Below are positions 36,020 to 45,282 of a stretch of DNA of 64,000 nucleotides, one piece after another. Position 1 is the first letter of the stretch, and each line of letters opens with the position of its first letter. Origin of the DNA: Prado023 sp963706875 (lineage in GTDB: Bacteria; Actinomycetota; Actinomycetes; S36-B12; CAIYMF01); NCBI GenBank assembly GCA_963706875.1, contig CAVPNW010000004.1, positions 1 to 64,000 of the forward strand. The letters run 5' to 3'. Under the pieces are notes generated by a model, which made no database searches, was not told the origin of the DNA, and saw only the letters and a program-made list of their open reading frames with translations. The translations under genes and the position numbers were made by a program.

Positions 36020-37003
36020 ATGCGAATGCGACGTCGTACGATCGCCGGGGTGGTGTGCGGCATGGCGGCACTGCTGCTGGCTGGGTGCGCGGGCACCGGT
36101 GGCGAGTCGCCCGGGTCGCCGACGCCCAGCACCACGACGCCGGTCGGCAACGGCGCGTTCATCGTCGAGTTGGCCGACGGGTCGGGGGCCCAGCGCTACC
36201 CGATCAGCGCCGACGGGGTGCTCGGGGCGCCGGCCCCCGTGCCGTGGGAATCCGGCCCCGCAGCTGAGGGCACCCGGTTGCTGGATGCGGTCGGGCCATG
36301 GGCGCTGACCGCGACCTTCCTCCCACCGTTGACCGACGTCTCCCGGAACACCCAGCTGCAGGTCCGTGACATCGTCACCGGCGAGATGCTCCACCAGCTG
36401 GACGTGCCGGGCTGGTGCAGCGGACCCGATGGGGCGGACTACCCCTGCGTGCTCCTTGACCACATGCGGATGGCGCGCAGCACCCCGCTGGACGGGACCG
36501 AGGACGCCACCGTGACGATCAGTTCGACCGACACCGGCCAGACGCTGGCGGAGTTCGGGCCGTTCCCGGCGCTAGCTGCAGTACGGGCCACCAGCTCGCC
36601 CGACACCCTGGTCCTGATCAGCTACGACGGCGCAAACCAGCGGCACACCGCACAACGCCTGGACGTGCGCACCGGTGCCACCGCCGCGATCGGCTCCCTG
36701 CCCACCACCCAGCCCTGGGCGTGCATCCTCGGCACCGACTCGATCCTGACCGTCGACGACACCACCCTGCAGGCGCTCGGCCCGGCTCCGGTCGCCCCGA
36801 CCGAGCTCCCCGAGCTCGGCCGGGGCGGGCCTGGTGCCGTGGGCTGCACGCCTGACGGCCGGTACCTGTACGTGCGGACCGACTGGACCGCAGGCCCCGA
36901 CGCCGAACTCGTCATCGATGCCATCAACCTGCCAGACGGGACCCGCACCCCGGGCGTGCTCACCCTGACGACACAGAACGCCGCCGTCCGGGTCACCCGA
37001 TAG
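36020..37003 (+). CDS. Lipoprotein with propeller-like domain
   Basis: 327 residues. The N terminus MRMRRRTIAGVVCGMAALLLAGC has a clear lipobox (LAGC), followed by a Ser/Thr/Pro linker. The body has beta-type repeats (LLDAVGPWALTATFL, TLQALGPAPV, GCTPDGRYLYVRTDW) and one Cys pair (WCSGPDGADYPC). It is anchored on the outer face of the membrane. The role is unknown. GAGGGG before ATG 36020 supports the start. The similar neighbour at 35146 may be a related, damaged gene. Confidence 0.7.
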   Translation: MRMRRRTIAGVVCGMAALLLAGCAGTGGESPGSPTPSTTTPVGNGAFIVELADGSGAQRYPISADGVLGAPAPVPWESGPAAEGTRLLDAVGPWALTATFLPPLTDVSRNTQLQVRDIVTGEMLHQLDVPGWCSGPDGADYPCVLLDHMRMARSTPLDGTEDATVTISSTDTGQTLAEFGPFPALAAVRATSSPDTLVLISYDGANQRHTAQRLDVRTGATAAIGSLPTTQPWACILGTDSILTVDDTTLQALGPAPVAPTELPELGRGGPGAVGCTPDGRYLYVRTDWTAGPDAELVIDAINLPDGTRTPGVLTLTTQNAAVRVTR

Positions 37004-37258
37004 AACCGGAACCGCGACCCGCCATCACGACGCGCCCGACATCACGCGGTCCCGAGGGAGCGTGGCCCGGGAACGCCCCCCACGCGGACACTCAGCCGGA
37101 CCGACTCACGGGCCAGTAGTCCCTTGCGCCTACCGTCCCGCTGTCGCGGCTGCGCCATACCGCGTGCGGACTCGCTCATGCCATCCGGGACGAGGCTTGC
37201 GTCGGCCGCGACCGCGGCTAGGGTCCACCCGGGCTGGCGCCGGAGGGCGTTTCCGTGC

Positions 37259-37624
37259 TCATCCGGCCGTGACGGCGAACCAGCGACCCTCGGGGTCCGC
37301 GAATGCGAAGCTCTGCGTGCCCCCGTGCTCGGCTACCTCGCTCGCCTGCACACCACGCCCCACGAGGCCGGCGCGTGTGGCCTCGAGATCGTCGACCGCG
37401 AAGGCGATCGAGGGTGTTGCGAGGTCGAGCCCGTCCGGGTTTTCCTTCATGAGTTCGAGCGGCACGAGCTCGAACGCGAACTGCTGGTCGGCGAACCCGA
37501 CCTGCGCGATCGTGAACGTGCCCGCCTCGGTGCGCCGCTTCTCGACCATCCCGATCTGGTCGACCCAGAACCTGCGACAGGCTTCCGCGTCGTTCACGTA
37601 CAGGACGACGTATCCGACTCTCAT
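37259..37624 (-). CDS. VOC/glyoxalase-like protein
   Basis: 121 residues, ATG 37624 with GGGGGTCG upstream. MRVGYVVLYVNDAEACRRFW begins the VOC fold, IAFAVDDLEATRAGL follows in the second half, and FAFADPEGRWFAV is the terminal strand. The typical metal ligands are only partly present, so the protein may bind rather than transform a ligand. It is isolated from its neighbours by repeat-bearing gaps. Confidence 0.82.
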   Translation of the reverse strand: MRVGYVVLYVNDAEACRRFWVDQIGMVEKRRTEAGTFTIAQVGFADQQFAFELVPLELMKENPDGLDLATPSIAFAVDDLEATRAGLVGRGVQASEVAEHGGTQSFAFADPEGRWFAVTAG

Positions 37625-37694
37625 CTGCGACCCCCTGGGCCCTGCAAGGACGTGGACGCTGGCGCGTCGGGAGAGTCTAGCCGCATGTACGGCC

Positions 37695-37725
37695 GTGGCA
37701 GTGCGGCATAGCCGCGTAGCGGCAC
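37695..37725. repeat. Degenerate GCATAGCCGCGTAGCGGC-type repeat (best copy)
   Basis: GCATAGCCGCGTAGCGGC contains the near-palindrome GCCGCGTAGCGGC. Related copies occur near 18585, 27337, 37130, 44320, 45611 and 48575, all outside genes. Confidence 0.45.
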
Positions 37726-37811
37726 CCGGTGGATTCCCTGTGTCACGTGAGGATTCGTCCATCCGGATGACGGTGCTGCCGCGTCGCACTGGGTTGCGCT
37801 AGCCTGCCAAG

Positions 37812-38519
37812 GTGCGGGGGTTTGGGCGGCTTGCCAGGGTCAGCGTCGGCGTCGTGCTTGTGGTGGGGGCAGCTGGTGGCTGTGCGCGTTCATCGGATCG
37901 CGGCCCACTTCAGGCGCAGGAGCCGGGTGCGTCGCTTCCTGGGCAGGCAGTACCGGGCTCGTCTGCGGTGCCGGCCCAGCCCCCATCCAGCCCAGCTGAG
38001 CTCGCTGGCAGGGGCGACGAAGCCTACCGGGAGGCCATCCCGAGGGACGACGCTGTCGTCCAGGCGCTTGATCAGGGCGACGGCGCCACACTGGCATCGT
38101 TCGGGTACAGCATCGCCGGGTGCGAAGCGGCCATCCGGTTGCATCAGTACGTGCTCACCCTGCCGTCAGGCGCCTCGGAGGATGGCCTGGACGGACAGTT
38201 CACCGATCGGCAGATCCAGGCACACATTGCGCTGGCCCAGGCCCTGATCGCCAGTGGTCTGCTGGCAGAGCAGCCAGAGCTCGTCAGCGTGCGTGACCTG
38301 ATGAGCTTCTATGCCGAGCACCAGTCGAGCATGAGCCCACCTGCCACCTCACCCGGAACCTGCCTCGAGCGGCAGAAGGAACTGGCGGGGATGACAGGGG
38401 CGGAGATCGACGAGGTGCTGTCTCCGTTCATCGCGCACCTGACGAACTCCCCGCGGGTGACGGCCTGGATGACGAACGCCCACTACTGGTCAGCCGGGAA
38501 CGCGATGGAGATCCCTTAG
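37812..38519 (+). CDS. Putative lipoprotein of unknown function
   Basis: 235 residues from GTG 37812, which follows TAGCCT (37800-37805) by 6 nt, a leaderless start. The signal peptide ends in GAAGGC, an acceptable lipobox. A Pro/Ser linker and a helical domain with GRGDEAYREAIP, QIQAHIALAQALIASG and IDEVLSPFIAHL follow. Two further Cys residues (AGCEAAI, GTCLER) may pair. No family is recognised. Confidence 0.65.
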   Translation: MRGFGRLARVSVGVVLVVGAAGGCARSSDRGPLQAQEPGASLPGQAVPGSSAVPAQPPSSPAELAGRGDEAYREAIPRDDAVVQALDQGDGATLASFGYSIAGCEAAIRLHQYVLTLPSGASEDGLDGQFTDRQIQAHIALAQALIASGLLAEQPELVSVRDLMSFYAEHQSSMSPPATSPGTCLERQKELAGMTGAEIDEVLSPFIAHLTNSPRVTAWMTNAHYWSAGNAMEIP

Positions 38520-38679
38520 CCAGCCCGGCCGGCACATCCGAGTGGGGGCGCAGGCATCCGAACGCTCCGCCGGACCGGGACACCTCAGCCGCCCAGCATC
38601 CGATCCAGCAGGCCCAGAGCCAGGAACGCCAGCACCAGCACCAGACCGCTTTTCGACTTTGAGCGCGTGCAGGTCCCAG

Positions 38680-38987
38680 GAGCGACGCCGCCTGACTTGG
38701 GTGACCATGTGGTTGGCCCGGGTCATCACATGCCAGAGGTCAGCCACGATCCGGGCCTGGGGCAGCACGTCGCGGATCGCTGCCCGGAACTCCGCGCTCA
38801 TGTCGATCGCCACGATCTCGATCCGTGCCCGCCACGGTTCAGGTCGTCGACGTAGCCACCAGCGGACCGCCGTCCCGCCACGGCCGTCGACGACGTCGAG
38901 CACGGCACTGCCGGACGGCATGAGGTCGCTGGTCGTGAGGGGACCAGTAGTGCTAGGAATCGCTGTATCGGTGGTGTACTCGATCAC
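38680..38987 (-). mobile_element. ISL3-type transposase remnant
   Basis: A leftward frame reads LDVVDGRGG, IEIVAIDMSAEFRAAIRD and PQARIVADLWHVM, the central DDE region of ISL3-family transposases (D of AIDMS, D of VADLWHV). Both ends of the transposase are missing, and after about 38690 the frame degrades. No terminal repeats are visible. It is a dead fragment. Confidence 0.65.
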
Positions 38988-39065
38988 TGCCGCGATCTCG
39001 CTGACTTGACCCGCGTCGATTGCTTACGGTGCGGTGAGAGTCAGCGGGCAGAGGACGAGGCAGCC

Positions 39066-39401
39066 ATGTGGCGAGACCCGGTAACGACCAACCCCGATCA
39101 CTACGTGTTGATCATGGAGAACGACCAGGTGCGTGTCCTGGAGTACACCGACACACCGGGAGACGTGACCACGCCGCACGATCATCCTGACAGCGTCATG
39201 TACACGCTCAGCTCGTTCCGGCGGCGCCTGCACGCCAACGACACGTTCCGTGATGTCGAAATCGCGGCCGGTGGCGCACACTGGCTACCAGCCCAGCGGC
39301 ACTACGGGGAGAACACCGGCGACACCGACACCCACGTCATCTTCGTCGAGCTGAAGAACGCCGGCTCCGGCAGTCCGGCGGCTGCGCTCGGACCGGAGTA
39401 G
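39066..39401 (+). CDS. Cupin-like protein
   Basis: 111 residues. NDQVRVLEYTDTPGDVTTPHDHPDS has a cupin motif 1 with two His residues (PHDHPD), and HWLPAQRHYGENTGDTDTHVI supplies motif 2-like His. The plan is that of a small single-domain cupin with a metal site; the function is unknown. A GAGGACGAGG stretch precedes ATG 39066. Confidence 0.8.
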   Translation: MWRDPVTTNPDHYVLIMENDQVRVLEYTDTPGDVTTPHDHPDSVMYTLSSFRRRLHANDTFRDVEIAAGGAHWLPAQRHYGENTGDTDTHVIFVELKNAGSGSPAAALGPE

Positions 39402-39562
39402 AGGTCCGCGTTGGGCTTCGTGATCGGTCGAGGGTCGGTGTCGCACCACCAATGTCCCACGGACGAACGCGGGCCTGGGGGGAGCAGCCGGCCTCGTCGG
39501 GCAACACATCGATTTGCCGATTGGGTGAGTTCGTTGGAGAGCGAACTGGACGCCGCCCACTT

Positions 39563-39805
39563 TCAGCTTTGCCGGGTCCCAGTGTCGAGGGACGTGACCG
39601 ACAGGAGGGTGATCCCGAGGTCGCGGATCTTGGCGAGCAGGCCGTGCAACTCCGACTGGTCGGTCACGACGCCGCGGAGGGTGGTCGTGCCGTCGTCGTC
39701 GTGGGTGATGGCGAGGCCGCCGAACCACGGCGACCAGTGCTGGTCGAGGTGTCCCTCGATGCGCAGCTCGTAGCAGACCGGGGCACAGGGGCTGGGGCAG
39801 GTCAT
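39563..39805 (-). CDS. Conserved small protein (80 aa)
   Basis: CYELRIEGHLDQHWSPWFG and TTTLRGVVTDQSELHGLL form a compact alpha/beta protein seen widely in bacteria beside regulators and membrane proteins; its function is unknown. It ends with ITLLSVTSLD. ATG 39805 follows the previous stop (39808) by 2 nt, so it is the last gene of the cluster starting at 41201. Confidence 0.75.
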   Translation of the reverse strand: MTCPSPCAPVCYELRIEGHLDQHWSPWFGGLAITHDDDGTTTLRGVVTDQSELHGLLAKIRDLGITLLSVTSLDTGTRQS

Positions 39806-39807
39806 GG

Positions 39808-40515
39808 TCAGGGCCCCGCCAACGCAGCTCGGGCTCGCCGCGCCGTGCGGACACCTGGACGGCGGATGATCCACTCGGCGACGGCGAGGTTGATGATCCA
39901 ACCGGACGTGACCGACAGCGCGGTGCTGAGGTCGCTGGTTCCGAAGATGCCCTCGCCGACGCCTTGGGTGAACGCCTGGGTCCCGGCAGCTACTGCGAGG
40001 GCATAGGCGCGGATCATCCAGGCTCGATGCGCGGCGACGTCGCGGCGTCGGATCGCGGTGATACCCAGGATGAGGCAGGTGGCCGTCGCGGAGCCGACCA
40101 CGAGCCGGACGGCCCACAGCAGGGCGCCACCGGGTGCGTCGGGGTAGGACAGCGTCATCCAGAGCCCGGATCCGGCGACGGCGAGACCAGCTGCGACGAG
40201 CACGCGACCGGCCCGACGGTGCCAGGCGCGGTGGCGGCGTCGCAGGCGGGCGGGAAACTGGAACGCCCCGACGACGGCGAACACCGCGGCGGCGATGACG
40301 TGCAGGACCAGCGGGGCGGGCGAGGCATCGATGCGAGGGTTGGTGGGCAGCAAGGCCGGACCACCGGCAACCTCAAGGAGGCGCAGTGACCCGGCCACCA
40401 GCGGGATGGTGGTGAGGGCCACCAGCGCGGCGGGAACCCGCCAGCTCGACTCCCCGCGGAGCCCCGGCCGGCGCGCAGGCGCCGACCGGATACCGAGAGC
40501 GGTGGGCTGGTTCAT
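39808..40515 (-). CDS. DUF2306-like polytopic membrane protein
   Basis: 235 residues with about seven helices. LVLHVIAAAVFAVVGAFQF, then RHRAWHRRAGRVLVAAG and DVAAHRAWMIRAYALAVAAGTQ are typical of DUF2306 proteins (conserved His in RHRAWHR and AAHRAWM). Heme or small-molecule binding has been guessed for the fold but is not shown. ATG 40515 overlaps the upstream stop, so it is coupled to the gene at 41201. Confidence 0.72.
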   Translation of the reverse strand: MNQPTALGIRSAPARRPGLRGESSWRVPAALVALTTIPLVAGSLRLLEVAGGPALLPTNPRIDASPAPLVLHVIAAAVFAVVGAFQFPARLRRRHRAWHRRAGRVLVAAGLAVAGSGLWMTLSYPDAPGGALLWAVRLVVGSATATCLILGITAIRRRDVAAHRAWMIRAYALAVAAGTQAFTQGVGEGIFGTSDLSTALSVTSGWIINLAVAEWIIRRPGVRTARRARAALAGP

Positions 40516-41201
40516 TGCGCAGGCACCGTGGCGACGGGCCGACTGATGACAGCCGCCGCCTGCGGGTCGTGACTGGTACGAGCGGTGCTCCACAGCGAGT
40601 AGCCCAGGCCGATCATGGCGATCCCGTTCGGCAGGGCCAGGAGCCGGTAGAACGCGTCGGGCATGACCGACAGTGCGATGGTGACGATCCCTCCGACGGC
40701 CAGTAGCGCGCAGGCCCAGCGGGCCAGGACATGTGCGCGGTACAGGGCGATGCCGAAGATGAGTCCGCCGAGCAGGTACCCGAGATCTTGGGCCTTGCTC
40801 AGGTATTGCATGAGGCCGAGGTCGCCGCTGGCTGTGCCGCCGGTGGAGATGGCGATGGCGTCGGTGACGAAGGCGGGGTCGGTTCCTGCGACCAGGGGCA
40901 GGATGGACGCGGCGGCGAGCGTGGTGCTCATGATGAGCAGGTAGCCGCCGCTGAGGACCAGGTACCCGGCGAGTCCGAGCCGTCCGTTACGGCGGACCTG
41001 GCTGAGGTACATGCCGGTGATGCCCACCAGTGCGAGGACGGCCATGAGTGCCTTCAGCGAGTTCCGGATGATCACTTCTGTGGTGGTGATGGACGTGACG
41101 TCGAGGTGGGGGTGGTTGAACTGCACTCCGATGAAGATCAGGCCCGCAGCGACGGCGGCGACGCCTGCGGCCCGGGTGAGGGCGGTGGGTGTGATGGTCA
41201 T
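40512..41201 (-). CDS. Polytopic membrane protein, first gene of a three-gene cluster
   Basis: 229 residues with six to seven helices (ALTRAAGVAAVAAGLIFIG, ALMAVLALVGITGMYL, DLGYLLGGLIFGIALYRA, LPNGIAMIGLGYSLW). AAGGAGCCGGCC lies before ATG 41201; the longer frame to 41345 is arginine-rich frame-shadow. The overall look is of DUF4386-like proteins, but I am not sure. A perfect 18-bp palindrome lies 83 bp upstream. Confidence 0.65.
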   Translation of the reverse strand: MTITPTALTRAAGVAAVAAGLIFIGVQFNHPHLDVTSITTTEVIIRNSLKALMAVLALVGITGMYLSQVRRNGRLGLAGYLVLSGGYLLIMSTTLAAASILPLVAGTDPAFVTDAIAISTGGTASGDLGLMQYLSKAQDLGYLLGGLIFGIALYRAHVLARWACALLAVGGIVTIALSVMPDAFYRLLALPNGIAMIGLGYSLWSTARTSHDPQAAAVISRPVATVPAQ

Positions 41202-41283
41202 GGCCGGCTCCTTGGCTGTTTCGGTGCTCCGCGGCAGCTGCCTCGGGATGTCCGAAACGTATGGCGGCGGGTTCGACCCCGGC

Positions 41284-41301
41284 GTCACCACATGTGGTGA
41301 C
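41284..41301. promoter_or_regulatory. Perfect 18-bp palindrome, candidate operator
   Basis: GTCACCACATGTGGTGAC is an uninterrupted palindrome between the LuxR regulator gene's 3' end (41366) and the membrane-gene cluster it precedes (41201). Its position suits a dimeric regulator such as the neighbouring LuxR-type protein; the pairing is inferred. Confidence 0.5.
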
Positions 41302-41365
41302 CGACGATGTGACTTGCGCCTGCGCAGCGGGCGCGCCCGGGCCACCTCCCGGCAGCCCTGGGCCG

Positions 41366-44140
41366 CTACAGCAGACCAAGCTGGCGGGCGCGGCGGACGG
41401 CGGCAGAGCGGTTGTTGACGTCGAGCTTGGTGAAGATGCGCTTGGTGTGGGTGCGCAGCGTGTTCAGGGACACGAACAGCTGGCGGGCGAGCTCAGGTCC
41501 GGTGAGGTCAGTGTCGAGCAGGCGCAGGACTTCGAGCTCCCGTTCGCTGAGCGGGTCGGCCAGAGGGACCACGCCGAGCGCCTCCGCGGGCGCCCTCTGC
41601 GCGCTGGCTGCGGCGTCGAGGAGTCTTCGGGCATGCTGTCGCAGCACGTCGGACCCGCCGCGCCCCTCACTCGCCGCAGCGTCGTGCAGCAGGGCGAGCA
41701 TCGGGGCCCCCTCGTCGAGGAACAGGCGCACGTAGCCCTCCGGTTCCGGGGCCTGGACGAGTGCCCGCTCCAACTCGGCGAGCGCCTCCGGACGGTCACC
41801 CCGGACATGCAGGGTCTCGGCGCGCAGCATGCCGATCTCCAGCAGGCTGCCACCTCGAGTCGGGGCAGCGGCGTCGTCGTGCAGACGTTCCAGCAAGCCG
41901 AGCACATCGCGTAGTGGAGCCTGCCTGCGCGTGCCACCCGCAGCCGCGTCGCGACGGTGTCGGGCCAGCAGGAGCCGCACGAGGGTGAGGTGCTCGTACT
42001 CCCTCAGGAAGGTCACGTCGTCGAGGGTTGTGACACCGCAGCCCAGTGCCCACTCCTCAGCCGCGTCGAGGTCCGCCGCCGCGATCTGCACTCGGGCGCG
42101 CATGGCAGCGATGGGACGCAGCTGCGGGTAGAAGCCCGGCCGGTAGAGCACGTGTGCCTGGTCGAGCAGCTTCACAGCGCCGACGGGGTGCCCGGACGCG
42201 GCGCGGACCTGCGCGGCGGCCACGAACCAGCGGTACCGGTTCTCGGTGATCGTGCTGTGCCCACGCAGCACCCTCGCGGTCTCGAGGTGTGCCGCCGCGC
42301 CTGCCAGATCGTTGCGCTCGCGGTCCAGCTCGGCCAGCCCGACATGCAGGTCGGCAGTGGCCCGCGGGTACGGCTCACCGCCCCGGGTCGCCGTCACCAG
42401 GGCCTGCTCGTACAGCTGTCGCGCCCGGTGCGGGCGGCCCGCGGTGAGCCACATATCGCCGAGCACCACCGTGCTGTCCAGCTCGTCGACCAGATTGCCG
42501 GCTGCGTGCAGGCTGCGAACCGCCTCCGAGAACGTGGTCAAGGCCTGCTCCACGTCACCGCCTGCCCACGCAGCCAGACCGAGGATTCCGCCCCCGGCCC
42601 CACGCACGAAGTGGTCCTCGGCCCGAGCAAGGTCCATTGCGTGCCGCGCGTGGGCCACCGTGGCCGGGACGTCGCCGCGCGCCTGCGCCAACGCCGCGCG
42701 ATACACCCACAGGGTCGCCGGTGCGGTGCGCAAGTCCTCGGTGTCCGCCCAGCTCCCCGCGAGCTCCTGGTCGTGAGCGCCGGCGGCCAGAGCGGCCTCG
42801 GCGTCGTCGAGCCGACGTTCCATGCCGGCCAGGTCACCGGTCATCATCAGCGACCACGCGGACACGATGCTGAGCACCGGGCGCCGTCGCGCCACGGGCT
42901 CTGGCAACAACCGGATCCAGTCCATCATCAGGCTGTCCGCCCGGGTACGGCGCAGCTCCGGCAGGGCCGACTCCATCAGGTAGGCGGCGCGCTCGTGGTC
43001 GCCAGCGGCCAGCGCGTGCTGGACGGCGTCGGCGAGGAGGTCATGACCGGCGTACCAACGGCTCGCCGCCCGATGCAGGGCAGGTACCTGCTCCGGAAGC
43101 TCGGCCATCAGGCGAGCCCGAAGGACGTCGCCGAACAGGTGGTGGTACCGGTACCAGGAACGCTGCCCATCCAGCGCGACCACGAACACGTTGGCGCGGT
43201 CCAGCTCCTCGAGGACGCGGCCGCCGTCCGTGCGTCCCGTGACCGCGTCGCACAGGGAACCGGTCAATCGCTGCAGGATCGAGGTGCGCAGCAGGAAGTC
43301 GCGCACCTCGGCGCTCTGGCGAGCCAGGACCTCGTCCACCAGGTAGTCGATGACCAGCCGGTTGCTCCCGGTGAAGGCCTTGATGAAGTCGACGATTGCC
43401 CCATTCTCCGCGAGACCACGCAGCGACAGCGCCGCTAGCTGGAGGCCGGCGATCCAGCCCTCGGTGCGCTCCTCGAGGGCCTGGACGTCGCTGTCCGCGA
43501 GGTCCAAGCCCATCACCTCGTTGAGGAATGCCCGCGCCTCCTCCGGCGCGAAGCGAAGACCCGCGGCCCGAACCTCGGTCAGCTGTCCGCGACTGCGCAG
43601 CCTCGAGAGCGGGAACGGCGGATCCGAGCGCGTCGCCACCATCAGATGCAACTGTTCTGGCAGGTGGTCCAGCAGGAAGGTCATCGCCTCGTGAACATCA
43701 GGCTCCACGATCGCGTGGTAGTCGTCGAGCACGAGCAGCCAGTGGCTGCCGGGTCGTCGCTGCCCCACGCGTTCGAGCTCGTTGACGACCGCGGTGATTG
43801 CCGCGGACGTGGACTCGGCAGTCAGGTCGTCCAGGTCCTCGGCGTCCAGGTCGAGCCCGACGCCGGACAGTGCTGCCCACAGGTGGGCAAGGAACCGCGA
43901 CAGCGCGTTGTCGCCCTCGTCGAGGGAAAGCCAGGCCACCGCAACGTCGGCGTCAGCGCGGCGCGCTGCCCAGTTGCTGAGCAGCGTCGACTTCCCGAAG
44001 CCAGCCGGCGCGGAGATCAAGGTGAGTCGGTGACCGCGGTGCAGGGTGCAGTCCAACTGCTCGGCAAGCCCCGGCCGCGCCACCAGCTCAGACCTCGGGG
44101 TCGGCGGGAACAGCTTGGTGGCGAGCACCGGAATGGGCAC
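41366..44140 (-). CDS. Large LuxR-family (MalT/LAL-type) transcriptional regulator
   Basis: 924 residues. A STAND-type ATPase occupies the N terminus, with Walker A APAGFGKST (Lys50), Walker B WLLVLDDYH near 125, and the MalT-like ATRSDPPFPLSRLR sensor. A long helical-repeat region (about 370-840) follows, and a LuxR helix-turn-helix ends the protein (LSERELEVLRLL, LFVSLNTLRTHTKRIF). Such regulators bind ATP and an effector, oligomerise and activate transcription. GTG 44140 follows TATGAT (44152-44147) by 6 nt; the frame's upstream extension to 44392 is not protein-like. It probably controls the downstream cluster 41201-39563. Confidence 0.9.
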   Translation of the reverse strand: MPIPVLATKLFPPTPRSELVARPGLAEQLDCTLHRGHRLTLISAPAGFGKSTLLSNWAARRADADVAVAWLSLDEGDNALSRFLAHLWAALSGVGLDLDAEDLDDLTAESTSAAITAVVNELERVGQRRPGSHWLLVLDDYHAIVEPDVHEAMTFLLDHLPEQLHLMVATRSDPPFPLSRLRSRGQLTEVRAAGLRFAPEEARAFLNEVMGLDLADSDVQALEERTEGWIAGLQLAALSLRGLAENGAIVDFIKAFTGSNRLVIDYLVDEVLARQSAEVRDFLLRTSILQRLTGSLCDAVTGRTDGGRVLEELDRANVFVVALDGQRSWYRYHHLFGDVLRARLMAELPEQVPALHRAASRWYAGHDLLADAVQHALAAGDHERAAYLMESALPELRRTRADSLMMDWIRLLPEPVARRRPVLSIVSAWSLMMTGDLAGMERRLDDAEAALAAGAHDQELAGSWADTEDLRTAPATLWVYRAALAQARGDVPATVAHARHAMDLARAEDHFVRGAGGGILGLAAWAGGDVEQALTTFSEAVRSLHAAGNLVDELDSTVVLGDMWLTAGRPHRARQLYEQALVTATRGGEPYPRATADLHVGLAELDRERNDLAGAAAHLETARVLRGHSTITENRYRWFVAAAQVRAASGHPVGAVKLLDQAHVLYRPGFYPQLRPIAAMRARVQIAAADLDAAEEWALGCGVTTLDDVTFLREYEHLTLVRLLLARHRRDAAAGGTRRQAPLRDVLGLLERLHDDAAAPTRGGSLLEIGMLRAETLHVRGDRPEALAELERALVQAPEPEGYVRLFLDEGAPMLALLHDAAASEGRGGSDVLRQHARRLLDAAASAQRAPAEALGVVPLADPLSERELEVLRLLDTDLTGPELARQLFVSLNTLRTHTKRIFTKLDVNNRSAAVRRARQLGLL

Positions 44141-44388
44141 CTCTGGATCATAGGAGCGTCGGCACACGACGTTCGGTCGTGCGCGACCGATCACGCCCGA
44201 ACCAGATGTCCATCGCGGCGGTGCGGGTTCTCGAGCTCCTGACCGGCGATGCGATCGGCTCTCCCGAGCCGTGATACGTCCAGCGCTCACAGGCATGAGC
44301 GCACGAACGCCGGTGCCCCCTATCGGCCGCGTATCGGGCGTGGGCGCCAGACCCCGTGGCCCTTCGGGGAGTGATGTCGGCCCTACCG

Positions 44389-44871
44389 TCACCGGCGCGG
44401 CTCGGCTTCCCCATGCGAGAGTCGGCGCAGTAGGGCGAAGCTGAGGCCCACGATGAGCCAGGCGATCGCCGCAGCAAGCGCTGCGAGGGTGACGTGCGCG
44501 TGCAACGTGCCTGCCGCCAGTTCATTGATGATCGCGAACAGTCCGAACGCCCCGAGCGGCACGCCTACGACCAGATTGGCGATAGCGCTGGGGCGGGCGG
44601 GCAGGAACAACGTGACCGCCGCCATGGCCAGTGGCAGCGCGATCATCCCCGCCATCAGGAGCGCCCCGGCCATGGTCACCGGCTCGCCCTCCATCTCACC
44701 GGCGACGCCTTCCGCGAGCACGCCTGGCTCGTAGAAGAACACCGCCATCGTCCCTGCCAACGCGCTGCCGGCGACCAGCCAGAGGACCGCGAACCGAACC
44801 TTCGCGAGCATCGAGCCCATGTTGACCACGGACGATGTGTCGGCCCGGTGGCTGATGTCTTGGAGAGTCAT
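44389..44871 (-). CDS. Four-helix membrane protein of unknown function
   Basis: 160 residues with four helices (VLWLVAGSALAGTMAVFFYE, LLMAGMIALPLAMAAVTLFL, LVVGVPLGAFGLFAIINE, LAALAAAIAWLIVGLSFAL) and a basic C terminus RRLSHGEAEPRR. ATG 44871 has GGGGTGATTG upstream. It has the look of DUF6326-type small membrane proteins, but the family is not certain. Confidence 0.7.
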   Translation of the reverse strand: MTLQDISHRADTSSVVNMGSMLAKVRFAVLWLVAGSALAGTMAVFFYEPGVLAEGVAGEMEGEPVTMAGALLMAGMIALPLAMAAVTLFLPARPSAIANLVVGVPLGAFGLFAIINELAAGTLHAHVTLAALAAAIAWLIVGLSFALLRRLSHGEAEPRR

Positions 44872-45282
44872 CGCAATCACCCCTCGTGGGTCAGGCCTCT
44901 CACTTCGCACGCTATCGCCCTGTGCCCGGGACCTGGCAGAGCCCAACGTCCCCGCCGACCATCCTCTGCGGCGACGCTGACGACCCCGCGTCACTCCCCG
45001 GGATCCGCGCCAGGGGATCCAAACTCGAACATCGGCCCCGAGCGCGGCACCTACCGACCAGCCCCGCCTGACGTCCGGGCGCCCCACAAAGCCGCGAGCT
45101 GGGCGCCTTCGGGGCGGGCATGACCCAGATCACCGCGCCTTCAAGGTCGCGCACGCGTCGGTTCCGCGCCCCCTCGAACCGTCCATGACCACCGAGAGCC
45201 GTCCAACGTCCGGGGCGGGGCAGACCGGGACGCGGCGGTCTGCTTGCCGAGGCCCTGCGCCGTCCGGTGGCGGACACCTCGT
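44872..45282. other. Gene-free stretch of about 410 bp
   Basis: Open frames on both strands (for example leftward 45277-44912) have Arg/Pro/Gly-rich frame-shadow composition. I see no gene, hairpin or named repeat. Confidence 0.45.

Noticed and set aside
44912..45277. Leftward 121-codon frame in the gap
   Set aside because: It is Arg/Pro/Gly-rich without family, start signal or neighbour coupling.
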